A DNA stretch of 64,000 bases from assembly GCA_019914945.1 (NCBI GenBank), contig CM034109.1:6262001-6326000 (forward strand), read 5' to 3'. The stretch comes from Typha latifolia (Eukaryota; Streptophyta; Magnoliopsida; Poales; Typhaceae). A program made the translations under genes and the position numbers. The notes under the pieces were generated by a model. That model saw only the letters and a program-made list of their open reading frames with translations, was not told the origin of the DNA and did not search any database. Within the stretch, counting starts at the first letter, position 1, and the number at the start of each line of letters is the position of its first letter. Below, piece after piece: positions 47,891-61,800 of this stretch.

Positions 47891-50714
47891 CAAGAATTTA
47901 ATGCCTACCTAATATAACTCTAATATATATATATATATATGAAGGGGTTGGATGTAGAAATATATTAGATAAATAGATATTTCTCTCTCCTAATTTTGGA
48001 GATGGCTATTGAGATAATTAGTATGGCCGATGAGAAATGTGGGAGTTATATCCTATTTAATTATGATTTGTTAAAAGTAATTCATATTTTAAGCATGATT
48101 ACCTAACTTACTTTGCTATATTAAATTTTTGGGTCACTTGAATATCATAGTTGGAAGAGTTATATTATTATTTTACATGTAATCGATAAGTTCACAAAAC
48201 ATATTTATATATCTTCCTCTGATATTGGTTATGTATTAATAGTGAATACAAAATATTGAACAACTGTGATTGCACCGTAAATTGAGAGATGTGGTATAAA
48301 CAAAGTGATTATTATAAATGCATATTAGGATCATGTCATTATCTTCTGTAAATATGCATTTTGCATGGTATATAAGTTATCCTAAAGTTTTATAAGACAT
48401 GATGGCTTTAACCACAGTGGTGTTGTCTATGAGGGATTTAAGTATATTGTGTTTTCACCAGAGCTATGACATATGCTTTTACAAAACTTGGAGCAAGGAT
48501 GTTAAATGATATGTTGAGCATTTGTGTTTTGAAGAATTAAATAATATTGTATACTAAGCATTTTGTGCTAAAAGATGTATCAGAACATATCAAATGTCGG
48601 CTAACTTAGTATGTGTATCACATGACATAATGTTTTCTGTATTTGAGAGAGAGTGAGCATGATGTGGTGCCCCTTTGTATATTTATAATGCTCATAGTAG
48701 GAGAAGATAATAGAAATCGTTGGTTATATAGTTTTATTCTTTCCACATGAGACTTTTTCTGTTTAGTAGTATATATCAATGTCTATTACTTTTTAAAATA
48801 ATATACACATACTGTGATATATTTTTGGCATATTTTTAAAGGCGTCGATTGCTATCTACAACAGCATAATCTCTTAGAGGCATTGTAATATGATATGATT
48901 AATCTCATAGGTAATCTTCATACATTGTTGACTCATTATTATGTTATGGGCTAAGACTTCCTATACTCATAATACATTATGTCGTCAAATAAGCGTATTT
49001 TGAAAAACAGCTAATTTGAAGCTTTGACATAAGTTGGATAAGGATTATCCATTGAATATACTTTAAGTGTGTGCACACTTGTCGTCGTTTGTTTCTCAAA
49101 ATTCTATCAATATCAACTTTATTAAGTCCATTTTGCAAATCAATTCAATTTTCAAAAGTATTATAAATACATAATATTATTTTATAAAAAAAAATATTTA
49201 TATATTAGTTTTCTATGGTGAGTTATTCTTAGTGTGCGTGCATACACTAGATCTTACAAATATTAGGGTTGAATGTAATACCAGCATCAAGCTTGGTTGT
49301 TTGAGTATATTTTAATGGTTATGAGATAAGTCGTGTAAAATAAGATGTATCATGATTGGTCGAATAGTGATTTGGCATGCTTATTTAGTGGGATGTATAT
49401 CTAAAGGTCCACTCTATTATAGACTATTGACTTTGTTTTAAGAGACTGATACATTTTAAAAGGCAAGTAAGAGATGCTGTTCTAAGTAAATAAGTATAGA
49501 TCTAGTTCGTAACTAATTAAGACACCCATAAATGGTTATCACTTATAAATTCTTATTCTATTATGAGATATATATACTAGATCTTTTCTCTTTTAATTCT
49601 TTCTCTCTTCCCAAAGTCATGTTTAGCAGTTTATGCCATCATTTAAGTTTACAGTTTGAATACTGAATCAGTATGTCAATCTCACCCAATATGTTAGTTC
49701 AACATTGACCTCATTGTCAATCCTATACACATCTAATTGATTTTTATCTCGTGATTAAGTCTTCCAAAGATCTTACTTCCACTACACAGACATTATCGAG
49801 ATCTTCCAACATATCTAATAGTCCATGACAATCTATGGTAGACATCTAAATTCTCTTCCATAAGATTTACTTCACAAGTTGATGTAATAACTTCATAGTA
49901 TGCAATCTAGCAAATTTTGATCTTCAAAAATAGATTTGTAAGTATTAGACAGATCTAACCATAAAACTCTCTTGTAACCAAAATTTTAATTGTTAATACA
50001 ATGGCTACAAACTTGAAAAAAAATATAAAAGATAAAAAAGAACTTGACCTATCATGTCCTTTTCTTTTCTTTTAAAAAAAAATTAACCATAGGCAAGTTT
50101 ATAAAAATAATCAACCTACTGGCACTAATTAAATAAGGCATGAGTTGAGTTAATAAGGCTTGATTTATATTTATTATTATCTATATAATGCTCGATTCTT
50201 TGTATATCTATATATGTATTTTTTTTTAATTTTACAAAATGTAGACCACTCAATATTCAATTTAAGCTTGATTCAAGGTGGATTCACACTTAATTAAAAT
50301 ATAGTTGATTTTAGTTATCAATTAGCTTGAACTATGCTTGACTTAGGCTCGAGCTCAAAATAAAGTCAAATTAAAAATAAAAAGTCAAATTAAAAATACT
50401 CAATCTAACTTTAAAGGTTTGGTAGCTCAAAATTAATATTAAAATAAAATTTAATGGTAGTTGATGTTTTAAGAAAACATAGTGGACTAAGTTGCTAACC
50501 ATAATACATTTTTTTTTCCAATTTACAATGTACTAAATGTTACATAGAATTTATAGGCAGTGTGGAAAACAATTGTATTTGAACAAGTGGCATTTCTAGC
50601 TACTTATTTGAAAAAAGTTTTCTTATATTTCATACAAAAAAAATGAAAATTCTAGGGCATGGAAAGCCGGATAGGAGTTAGCTATATGTTGTCACAAGAG
50701 GATAAGAATAACTT

Positions 50715-50960
50715 ATTCATATTAGGAACAGAGATAAAGTAGGAATAGCAAATCAGATAGAATAGAAATAGCAAATTGGAATTGTTATTACCAAAATGAG
50801 AGATTTATTTTAAGAATAATTATTTATATTATGTAATGGATGTGTGATAATTAAGTTTGATGCGATAAAAAGTGAATGTAAAGAAGAAGAAAATTACTAA
50901 AATATCCTTTAATTTGATGTAATTTTGATAAATAATGTTTATCATTTTGGGTATTGTTGT
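50715..50960. mobile_element. MITE fragment related to 34374-34797
   Basis: The segment around 50827-50885 (TGTGATAATTAAGTTTGATG, then CGATAAAAAGTGAATGTAAAG) parallels 34497-34560 (TATGATAATTATATTTGATG, then TGATATAAAGTGAAGGAAAAG). Borders are unclear. Confidence 0.4.
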
Positions 50961-52176
50961 AATTTTAACATGCCTTTATGTCTGTGATCTTGTCATCATA
51001 GTAATTACAAATAAATATAAATGCAATATTAACCTAAGTATTGTTCTTGCGTCAATGTCAAATATTTTATAAAAATTAAAAAGATTTTAATTAATGGTGG
51101 CCTCATTCTTAAGGGTCTAGATGATAATAATTTGAGATGCACTTAAAAGTGATCATCAGGCTTGACTCGTCTAAGCTCGGCCTAAACTTGTCTGATTTCA
51201 ATTGGGCTAAGCCCGGCCCGACCTAAGCCCGAGATGTCAATAGGCGGTATGAGCTAAGTCTTTGTCTGCTCAGCCCAACCCAAAAGCCCAACCCGCTACA
51301 CTCACTTGCTTGCTAATTTATATTTTTGCATGAGTTAGGACTTTGACTAAATAAGCTTTTCAATACATATAAAATAATATCAATTGGAGTTCATGGGAAA
51401 AAAAGATGAGCAAATTAGTGAACACAAGTTAATTATATTATTTAGTAACGAATTACATAAGTAATTTACGACTTACTTTATTTCAAAATGTATTATATTA
51501 TTGTTTTAAGTTGTCATATTCTAATAAATTTTATGACTATGAAATAGTTGAATTTGAATATATTTATAAAATATGAAGTTGTATATAGACTAAATAATCT
51601 TTTAAATACATATAAAATAATAACGATCAGAGTTTAAATGAAAAATTACAAGTAAAACAGTCAACATAAGTTAACTATATTATTTAATAATAGATTACTT
51701 TGACTTTAAAATAAAAGGCTGGTTAGTAGGCTTATGAGCTAATATATATTTTGTAAGATAATAATGACAAAATTATTTAAATAAAATGCTAGTAATTGAA
51801 AGAAAAATAAGAATATAGGAGTATGTCACTGAGAAGAAGTACATTTTTCTTTTACATTTAGACCTTCATTCTTCTATTTTTTTTTCTTCTCCTATTCTAT
51901 ATAATCTTTATAGAGAATATCTTATAAATTAGTTGTCATAATTTAAAAAAAAATAAGACAAAAATAAATCGATCAGAAAATAATGAAATATATATATATT
52001 TTACAATATGAAATCTATCTTAAATTTATTGGAAAAAAAAAACTCTAGCATTTAAAATAAGAGAAGACAAAAGAGGCATTTATTGTTGCAGGTAATGGTG
52101 ACACGATCCATTTAAATAATTATAAGGATATAGAAATGGATAGAATTATAATTGATAAGAAAAAGATAAATCCAAA

Positions 52177-52177
<1 letters not shown>

Positions 52178-52215
<38 letters not shown>
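52178..52215 (+). repeat. (ATT)n microsatellite
   Basis: About twelve uninterrupted ATT units just upstream of the presumed GT-1 leader. Confidence 0.97.
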
Positions 52216-52553
52216 TTCACTTTATATCATTCACCATGAAAATATCCGTAGAAAAACTCCAGAGTAGTAATGAAAGCAGCGAGTAACGCAGCACAGTAAG
52301 CGTTTTGAGGGGGTTTCCTCTTCTCTTCTTCCCTTCCTCCCTCCCTCCCTCCTCTGCCTCTCGCCAGCGTAAAATATTGATAAGACCAACCCTAGAACAC
52401 TTCAAAATCACTCTCTTTGTCCATCGACGAACTCGAGTTTTGCAATTAACACCTTGGCCGTCCCTCCCCACCTCTTCCTCTCGTCGTTCGTTTCCCTTCC
52501 TCTTCTTCTGCTACTTGGCCCTTGCTTTCCTACTCGATCCTGAATTCCGAGGC

Positions 52554-52604
52554 ATGGGTTTTTGTTCCTCTTGTCTTCTTTGCGACACCCGCTTCTTCTT
52601 CTAG
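52554..52604 (+). CDS. Upstream ORF 1 in the GT-1 leader (16 aa)
   Basis: ATGGGTTTTTGTTCC... ends at TAG 52602-52604, inside the CT-rich leader of GT-1. Its start context (gaattccgaggcATGGGTTT) resembles that of the second upstream ORF, so the two may derive from a small internal duplication. A translation effect on GT-1 is possible but unproven. Confidence 0.4.
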   Translation: MGFCSSCLLCDTRFFF

Positions 52605-52656
52605 CATCGAATACCCTGTAAGGGTTCCCTTTCGTCTTCGTAGAGCAATTCGAGAC

Positions 52657-52731
52657 ATGGGTTTTGCTCCCCTCGGTCTCCCCTCCAATACCCATCAATC
52701 TTTTCTTCTAAGATGTCGCTTCTCACTCTAG
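52657..52731 (+). CDS. Upstream ORF 2 in the GT-1 leader (24 aa)
   Basis: It starts ATGGGTTTTGCTCCCC and ends at TAG 52729-52731. It overlaps, in another frame, an ATG at 52713 that is in frame with GT-1. Ribosomes translating it would pass that ATG and could reinitiate at 52821. Confidence 0.4.
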   Translation: MGFAPLGLPSNTHQSFLLRCRFSL

Positions 52732-52820
52732 ACCAGTTCTTGTCCCAGTCCCTCCTCCCCTGCTTCCGACGGAGAGAGGACGACGGCGACGAAGAAGACG
52801 AGGTGGCCGCGAAGAAGACC

Positions 52821-55800
52821 ATGTACTTGTCCGAGAAGCCCCGCTCTGTGGATTTTTACAAAGAAGAAGGTAGAGATATGATGATTCAGGTGGTCGGGAA
52901 TGGCGGCTTGCCGCCCCAACAGCAGCCGCAGCCGCCGCAGATGATTTTGGCGGAGAGCAGCGGCGGTGAGGATCTTGAAATCAAGGCCCCGAAGAAGAGG
53001 GCGGAGACGTGGGTGCAGGACGAGACGATGAGCTTGATCGGGTTTAGGAGGGAGATGGATGCGTTATTTAACACTTCGAAGTCGAATAAGCACTTGTGGG
53101 AGCAGATCTCTGCAAAGATGCGGGAGAAGGGGTTCGATCGGTCGCCGACCATGTGCACGGATAAGTGGCGGAATTTGTTGAAGGAGTTTAAGAAGGCGAA
53201 GCACCAGTCGAAGGGGAGTGGGTCAGCGAAAATGTCATACTATAAAGAGCTGGATGAGCTGCTGAAGAAGAGGAGCAAAAGTGCTCCTCATAAGAGCCCC
53301 TCTGGTTCCAAGGTTGACTCCTATCTGCAGTTTTCTGATAAAGGTAGTATCCCTTCATTCTTTTTGTGGAATTCTGTTAGATTTATGATTTGATTTCTGA
53401 TGTAAATGATGCATTTGTAGCATGATCTAGATTTTACTACCCAGATAATAAAGGTTAGAGAAACAATGGGCCTAATTGCTCTCCGGTAGACAGATACTTT
53501 AACATGATTTGTGTGAAGAGTGAACACAACAGATTGGATGAAACACTATCAACCCAAATCAGTAAATCCATCTTGTGAACTCTCGATCATATGACAATCA
53601 ATATATTTGTGATTAAGTTTTCGATATTATAGGTATGCTGATACCAACTAGTATTATATGTAACCATCAGTCAGCTGTAAGCCCCTAACAACATGACAAA
53701 TATGTTGTTCTTTGATGTTTGGTAGATTTCATTAATTTATTTCAATAGATATCAACGCTTTCGACACCCATGCTCTCACTAGGCATTCTCTTAATCTGCC
53801 TCACCTTGGTACGTCCAGATGCTTCCCTAGTGTTTTGCATTGTGTGAGAGCCTATACGAGTGCTTGAAGTGCGTTTGGCAGCTTAACCTCTATTGCCTAT
53901 TAAGCCCTGGATAGAAACAAGAATGGACAGCCATACTTGATTCTTGAATTGATTTTTTCTGCTCTTAACTTTGATCATGGCTTGTATGCTTACTATAGAG
54001 AGGTTGCATATATTTCTGGGATGTTAACATGCATGATTAATTTGCTGTTTTGGACTCCCTAAAGCTCTTCTATAACTTTATAATATTCATGCATAATAGA
54101 CAATGTCCATTGATGCTTTCCTTTCTCCCATTTCATATTTCTTTATTTGAATGGATATTATAGAGAGGAAAAGTTGACTGCTTTATGAAAACTTGAGCAG
54201 AAATGACCTCATGGAAAGATAGATAAGGAAAGTTTTGATAACCGAGATATATCACTATTCAAATTCTTATACATTATCCAATGTGCGAGGATTGTACTAC
54301 AACTTAAGTAACATATGATTTTAAAAAATTGCTCTTAAAAGCCCGTAATTTATTGTAATAATAGTAGTCCCTTGATTCATTGAATTAGAATTGAATCATT
54401 TTACAAGCTTATTGTATAAGTTCCTTCCATTATTAATTGTTATTAAAATAGTAAGGTCTGGATAGAATTACTAATTTGGTTAAGTGATTACCTAACCTTT
54501 GTATACTTTTTGGGTACTTGTTGGAACTTTAAATATTAACTTGGTTTAGTTCATATATCGTAATCCCCAAACATTCTAAAAATAAATTTTCAATGTGTAT
54601 TATCAGCTCCATGTACAAATTTACAGCACCTCTCAATGATTGGAAATCATAAACACATTCACTGATGTCTTAAATGATGGCAAATAGATTTGTAGTATTT
54701 AGGTCCTAAGTAAATTCTATAATGCTTTCAAATTTTAAAGTCATTAGAATATGAGGAGCTGTTTTTATGAACTTTTTAGGTGGCACTTCACATAACTGTT
54801 TGTACCATTTCAACTTTTCTTTTTACAGAAGTCATGTGGGTTAAAGTCAAATAAAACCATATTTAGTATGCAAGTCCAAAAGTTGTGTGATGTACATATT
54901 TATCTGATTATAATATAAGCATTATTCATTCAGTTGGTTATCTTCCCTTGTTTTCTCTCCTTTTATCTTCTCTTTCTTTTACATATTTGCTTTGAGGTTT
55001 GCTTCTGAAATAAGTCAGCAGTTATTCTTCCTTTTCTTCATCATGTTTGATCCATCTTATTGTTATGATCTCTCTCTCCTTTGCTGGAATTTCATGTCTA
55101 CATAAGTTCATAAGCTTCCTGGTGAATAAAGTTTAGGTATCACTTCTCTTCTATTAAGAAAGACATAAGTATTGAATATGTCCTGTACAGCAAGCTATGC
55201 AACTCTTGTCACGAGTTTTTGCATTCCCTACTTGCTTTAAGCTTCTGATCTTCTTTTACTTACAAATTTTATTGCTTTTGAATTATCTGTTGCAAATAAA
55301 CTCTGGTATTCATATTACTGTCTATATTGTTCTTCTTCCTGATGTTGGAAGATCAGCTACAGGTGATTTATTTTATTGATTGGACTTAATTTTGATTGAA
55401 ACTATGAGTGCATCTATTAGTTCTAGAATTTATCTTGGTAATATTCTATTGATTTTTCTTTTTCTTTGTGGTCTAGGTTTTGAAGATGCTAATATTCCAT
55501 TTGGATCTGTTGAAGGTATTGGACTGTTATCCTATGTTTATCACTGTTGATTTTTCTTTTCATCATTTTTTACAGTATATTACTTATTTTTGTTTTATAT
55601 GGTTCTTATAAACTTCACATGGTTTAGTATTCACTGTCACGACCCAAAATATGAATCACGACCGGCCATGCATCTCAATATGCTTGAGATGCACGAAGCC
55701 TTATTAATACTCTCTACGTGTACGATGGCAAAATAAATAAATAAATAAGAATGTGCTATATTAAATTTTATAACTAATTGTAATAAAAATATAAAACAAT

Positions 55801-58800
55801 GTTAATATTTTTGAGTCTCTAAACTAAATAAATAAAAATGTCTAATCTAAAGCATAAAATCAAAAGAGCGGAAAGGTAAATAGGTGAATCCTAAGTGGAG
55901 GTGGAGTCCGGGTACATCTCGCTCAGTCGCCCCGCTGACTATTATCTGAAATAAATAAACAAATACAAAAAAAACAAAAGAACCCGTGAGCCAACAACTA
56001 TAGCTCAGTGAGTGGAATCCACTCACTAAACTAATAAATTTTAATTCATATTAATGCTGAATAAATTAAACTAAAAGCAACAATATCCATCACAATATGC
56101 AATAGGCATGCTCTTTAAATAATAACCATGATAACAATAGAGAGAGATGTTACTACTTGTAACCTTGCACGTTTTCAACATATTAACATCTTTTAATATT
56201 TATACTGTCATATGTCTCAATGGGTCTAAACCCTGTGGATCCACATCAACTAGAAGTCACCTCGAGATGACACTCGGGATTTTTCTTCATAGCTGATCCG
56301 GTTAGGGTCATCAGAGGGTATCACCCTGTGATCAACACACTCTGTCTTTTCCTCTAACCGTTGAGAGAAGTTAGAGTCACCTAGGAAATTTTCTCATTTT
56401 TTTCTAGGACTGTACCCTAACCCCGCCAGAGTCACCTAAGAAAGTTACCGTAGTGATCTAATTTAGGACTTTCCCATGGACTTCCAGATAGACTTGAGTC
56501 ACCACGGAAAATCGCAAATGATTTATACCGGGACTGTTCTCTAAGTCATATCAATACTAGTCTCATTTTTCTTTTCACAAATTTCAATATTAGCACGAAG
56601 TATGGTGATGCATTGAATATAATAATTAAATGCACACAGAAAATAAACAATTAAATTTTCGCACGTACGGATGAAATAAATAGACTTGCACACAGAAATT
56701 GCAACAATTTAATTTTTACACATGAGGGTGAAATAAATAATTTGCACACAGAAAATTTACATGGTCTGACAAAAATACGAAATATAATAAAATAAACACG
56801 TGAGTGAACCCACTCACCTGAGTCTAGGCAAGACAACCGAAACCTCAAATCTCTAGCTCACGTACTAGAATTCACCACCTTAAATAATAAATAATATTCA
56901 AATTTTTAATTTGAATAATAACAATATTTTTAAAATTTAAAAACCAAAAAATAACTAAAATAGGTTTAAAATTACCCATTGGATTGGGCTGGGCTGCTGG
57001 CCCGGCCCAATCCAAAAGAAATCAACTAAATCGGATTGGGCCGAGGCCCGGCCGGGGTGGTGGTGGGCTCGGGCAACCCGCAGCCCACCAACTTAAGTGG
57101 TTCAGTTCGGGTTTGTGGATTCGAAATCCAAACCCGAACCGAACCCGACTTAAAAAAAGGAAAAGGTGGTTGGCTCGGGTTTTACCTGAGCCCAGCCAAC
57201 CCTTTTCTTCCCCCCTCGCGACCGACGCGAGAAGATGACTGAGGGAGAGGGTGACCGCCGACGACCTCTCGCCGGCGACCCCTTCACGACCACCTTCAAC
57301 CTCTCCTCTCCCTCTCACCCTTCCTCTGTTGTCCTCACGAGGTGGAGGAGGACTCATCATCGACGGCCGACGCGGAATCCAACGCCGATCAGAGCCACAA
57401 GGGCCCTGTAGAAGACATCTCCGACACCAAGCTCGGAGCACGAAGCCTCCGGTGATGATGCGGTTGCGACTCGAAGCCGTCGGCCGGCCAGATTTGCCGA
57501 CGAGGCCGAATTCCGCAAATTAGGTATTTCAGATTTACCTATTTAATTTTAAATTAAACTAGAGGGATGAGAGAGGGCTCACCGGGGAGGTAGTGTGGTG
57601 GTTCCAATTTCCTCCGGCGACGCTCCGGCTGGCCGATTCCACGGCGACGACTCCGACGGTGAGGAAGAAGCGAAAAAAGGGAGGAAGGAGAGAGAGAAGA
57701 GGGCTGGGGGTTGAAGAGAGAGAGGATTAGGGCTAATTTATAGATTAGAAGAGGATTAAATTTAATCCGATTCGGATTAGATGAAAACCCCCTTATCAGC
57801 CTCGACGCGTGCTGGAGAGGGAGAGGGGAGGGGCTGCACATGCAGAGCACGTGCACCCTCCTCTCTCAACCCCTAATTTTTTTTTATTTATATATTCTGG
57901 TTTTGACATTCACAGTTTGTATCTGCATGTTATCTTGATATTATGTGGTCAGCTTGATTACAGCTTTCCAATAGACATGTTTTTGGGGATTTTCTTTCTT
58001 GTTTATCACCTTTGCAATTCCTCAATTTTTTTTTTCTTTTATATGTTGCCAAAAGATTGAATCTGGCAAACCCTACATAGTGCTACAATATTTTATTTTC
58101 TGAAGATTTTAAAGGTATAGGAGATGAACAACACAAATTTGAGGAGAGGCTTTGTATAAGTAAAGGAAAAAAAAAAACATGAAGTATTGGAAAATGGGAA
58201 AACCATTAGGTAATGGATCTTTCATATTGCTGAAAGCATGGAAACTCATTCTAGCCATGTCAAAGTAGAATAACTAAATGAGTGATAAAATTAAATCGAC
58301 GTTTCAACTTTCTAGAGCTTTCATTTCAGAGGATTGATCCTGTTGTTAATCGGGTTTTGTTCTTTGAAGGCAGGATAAATTAATCTATATTATAACTGGA
58401 TAAATTAACCTGTTTTCTAAAAACAATTGAGAATTTGCATTGACTCTCATTAAGCAGGTAAAGTCATGTGACATGTTCAATATTCTTACAGTTAGCGGGT
58501 AAGCTAGAGTCAGGTGGAGGAAGAAAACATGAAGAAAATAGCACTATTATGTGGAGAAATAAAGAGGTTTTGATGGGTCCTCGGGGAAAGAAGGTAAAGT
58601 CATGTGACATGTTGAATATTATTACAGTTATTGGGTATGCACAGAGGTCAGTTGGAGGAAGAAAATATGAAGAAGGCAGTAGTGTAATTTAGAGAACTAA
58701 AGAGATTGACAGGTTCTTGGGGAAAGAGGGAGAAAAGAGAGTGAGGGAAAGTAGCCAAGGACTTGGATCCTTACTAGACACTTCCTAATGATAAAAATAT

Positions 58801-61800
58801 AGAGACATCATATGAAGATTCCAATGAGATGATCTGACTTCTAAGCATCTAATTAGTCTAAGATTTTGTGAATCTTATTCTAAGGAGAAAAGTATGCTTT
58901 GAGTGTTTGATTCCTTATTAGTTGTCACTGGTAATTGTAATGCTTGTTTGATGAATCATTAGTGTGCTTTCATTCTCTTTTACATCAAGAAGATTTTGGC
59001 ACTTAACAATGATATGTTTCTCTTTGCTAACCATTCTTAACATGAGCCATATGACTTTCTAGTTTCTACTGCTATCACAACATGTCTAGACTTTGAATCA
59101 TTTCAGAAAAGTCCTATCTGGTTTTGGTCAAGTAACTTTGATTTCATTATAAGTGCTGTGTCTTAATATTTAGCAAAGGAAGCATTTGCTGTTGCATACT
59201 TTTCTTAAGCTCAGTCAAAACAAATCAGTTTCCGCCGAGAATGGTCCAAACCCAAGGCCGAGACTCTGGTTCAGCCTTGAACAGTTTTAGCATTGTTTGG
59301 GCGGCCCAAAACAATGCATATCTGTTTTGACCGAAAGTTGTAACCGATTAAAAACGTCGCTTCAGAGCAGAGAAAGTTTTGGTGTGATGATATTGGTTGA
59401 GTTATGTGTTAGGTATATTATGTACATTTACAGTAGAAATTAGTTATTACTCTTCGGATTATATTTCTTTTTGGAGGAAGCATGGAGATTCAGAATTGGT
59501 CGAATTTGTTATGAAGGACAATTAAATGGCTATCAGGAGTAGCAAAAAATTGCCATGTTGGTGATTTTGATAGTTTCACAATCTTTAGACATATTAATAA
59601 TTTAATATATTGTATTCCTAAGGAAAATAATAAATTCTACATGTGGAAATTACAGAACCGAGTTAAGTCAAGTAGAAGCAAATATATATGGTCAAGATGA
59701 AAATGGCATAAAATAAGCTACTGGGTCCAATAAGAAGTTAAATTTGTGTAAAATGATAAAATAGTTCAGTAGATGTATGTAGGATCACTTTAAGCTTACT
59801 AGAAGGGGATATAAGTGGGCAAGCTGAAAAGTATCCTTAGCAAAGATAAAAGAGGAATAAAGAATAGCCAATAAATTAAACTGTTAAAGTAGTATATAGA
59901 CTATTCATCTGTGAATGAGAATGGAAGCACCTGCAGTGCAAGTCAATAACTATTAAAGACAATTATTTTGTACTTTAAACATTTAAAGTTTAAAAGGTTG
60001 GGTTGTTAAATTTGGGTTGTTAAACAATACCTCATCTATGAGAAGCATGAGCAGATCCAATGCACATAAGACATCAGTTAATTGTGGCCTAAGTAATATT
60101 TGGTAAACATTCTCTGTCTCACTTCATAAAGATTCTAGTATCTCAACTTGTTGGAGATAACCAAAGTTTGAAAAATTGTGATCGGAATCGGCCTTCCGAA
60201 AAAACGATACGTATCGGTTGGATTGGCTATGTCGGTCGCTTGGATCGAATCAAATTATTTTAATATGACAAAAAATAAGGAAATAATAATTATTCACATA
60301 TGAGCCTTAAAAATTAAACAAAAATACTAACTTACTCAAAAGTCAAAATTCGATGAATACCGAGTTGACTCTTATAAATCCCTGTGATCATCATCATAAT
60401 CATTATAAGTTTGAAAATAATGATGTTTAGAGTCTAATGCTCCAAAGATTGATTGTATCATATCATCCATATCAAATGAATCTTGTTGAATCTGAGGAGG
60501 ATAATAATTAATATGTGGATCTTGTGTCTGAGAATACTGATGAGGATATTGAGGAGGATAATAATAAGCATATGGATCATATGATTGTTTTAAACAATGA
60601 ATACTTGATAGACCATAGTTTGTTGAAGTTCGCTGGAGTTAGATTTGCATCGCCGGAGCTCGTTGGAGCTAGATCTCTCGGTTAGAAAGTGAGAGTAAGT
60701 ATAAAAGGAGAAATGAGTAAAAGAAAGAGAGTGAGAAAAAAGAGTAATAAGAGAATGGTAAGGAGCTTGGGGACATCAATAATTAATGTCTCAGGGTTGG
60801 ATCCGGGTCAGATCCACAATGGATATGGCCCAATTTGATCAAAACTGGTCGATCCTGGCCGATTTTAGTCATTTGACTGGGATCGGCCATCGATCGGGAT
60901 CGGGTTCGGCCGATCCGACAAACCTTGTAGATAACACAAAGTATAAGGAATTTTTATTCATTGGATGTTCAAAGATATTATTTAGGTTATTGATTATCTT
61001 GATGACTTCCGCAGGATTTTTCAAATATTTATTGTGATCAATCTCATTGGGCATGTCTTTCTTAATTTCTAAGGAAGTATATTGTTCATCATATATTTGG
61101 CATGTTTGGTTGCAAAAAGGGCAAGTAAAGAAAGAAGTGGGAGTTATTAAAGAAATCACTTTATAAGAAATAGCTATTACTGAGAATGTATGGTGACCTG
61201 AGTACTTATGGAATGTGACCAACAAGTGGAGTTGGGAAGTATCACTTTTTTTAGGAGAGAAAATGGAATGAACCAAAATTAGGGCAGTGGGTAAACTTGC
61301 ATCCTAATTTTTTCACTTTCCAAAACCAAAATATAGGAACCGGGGAAGTTTTGGAAGATAGCCACTTCCCCTACTTCCCATCAACCAAACACGCCCATCA
61401 TGCTGTGGGAAATCACCATTTCTTTTCTTCCCAGGAAGTCAGCTCCTCTGATCTGGATAGACCATATTAGTTTTGATTGGGTGTAATCTGCTGGCAATGA
61501 CAACTGGGTGTTGACAGCTGGCACTGAGCAACAAGGTATGATACTCAATAAAGTGGCATGGTTCTTGTAAAGGTCACTCTAAAGTCTATTTGCATGTGAA
61601 GATTTCATGTCAGAAATCTCGGCATATGATAGGGACCCAAAATCAGCATATGGAGGCACAGGTTGATACTGTTGATTCAAGGAACCGTCAATATATTCAT
61701 TGCATCTGTGCCAATATATAGCGGTAGCTAAGAATGCCAGCATTAACACGATTGTCCTTGCTATAATCTAAACTTAGCCAGCTATATTATTCTTTAGACA

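Larger units (their letters stand above)
46171..52300. other. Intergenic region between SKIP14 and GT-1
   Basis: AT-rich and without any supportable gene. It holds a long-armed MITE (46780-47220), a 57-bp tandem duplication (47777-47890), microsatellites at 46458-46473 (TA), 47475-47499 (GA), 47923-47940 (TA) and 52178-52215 (ATT), a MITE relative at about 50715-50960, and a GC-richer dispersed repeat at 51160-51300 with TAAGCCCGGCCCGACC-type words. Confidence 0.7.

Noticed and set aside
57022..57523. Open frames of 84-139 codons in the GT-1 intron
   Set aside because: They fall inside the GC-rich end of the solo LTR with the same compositional bias and no recognisable protein.
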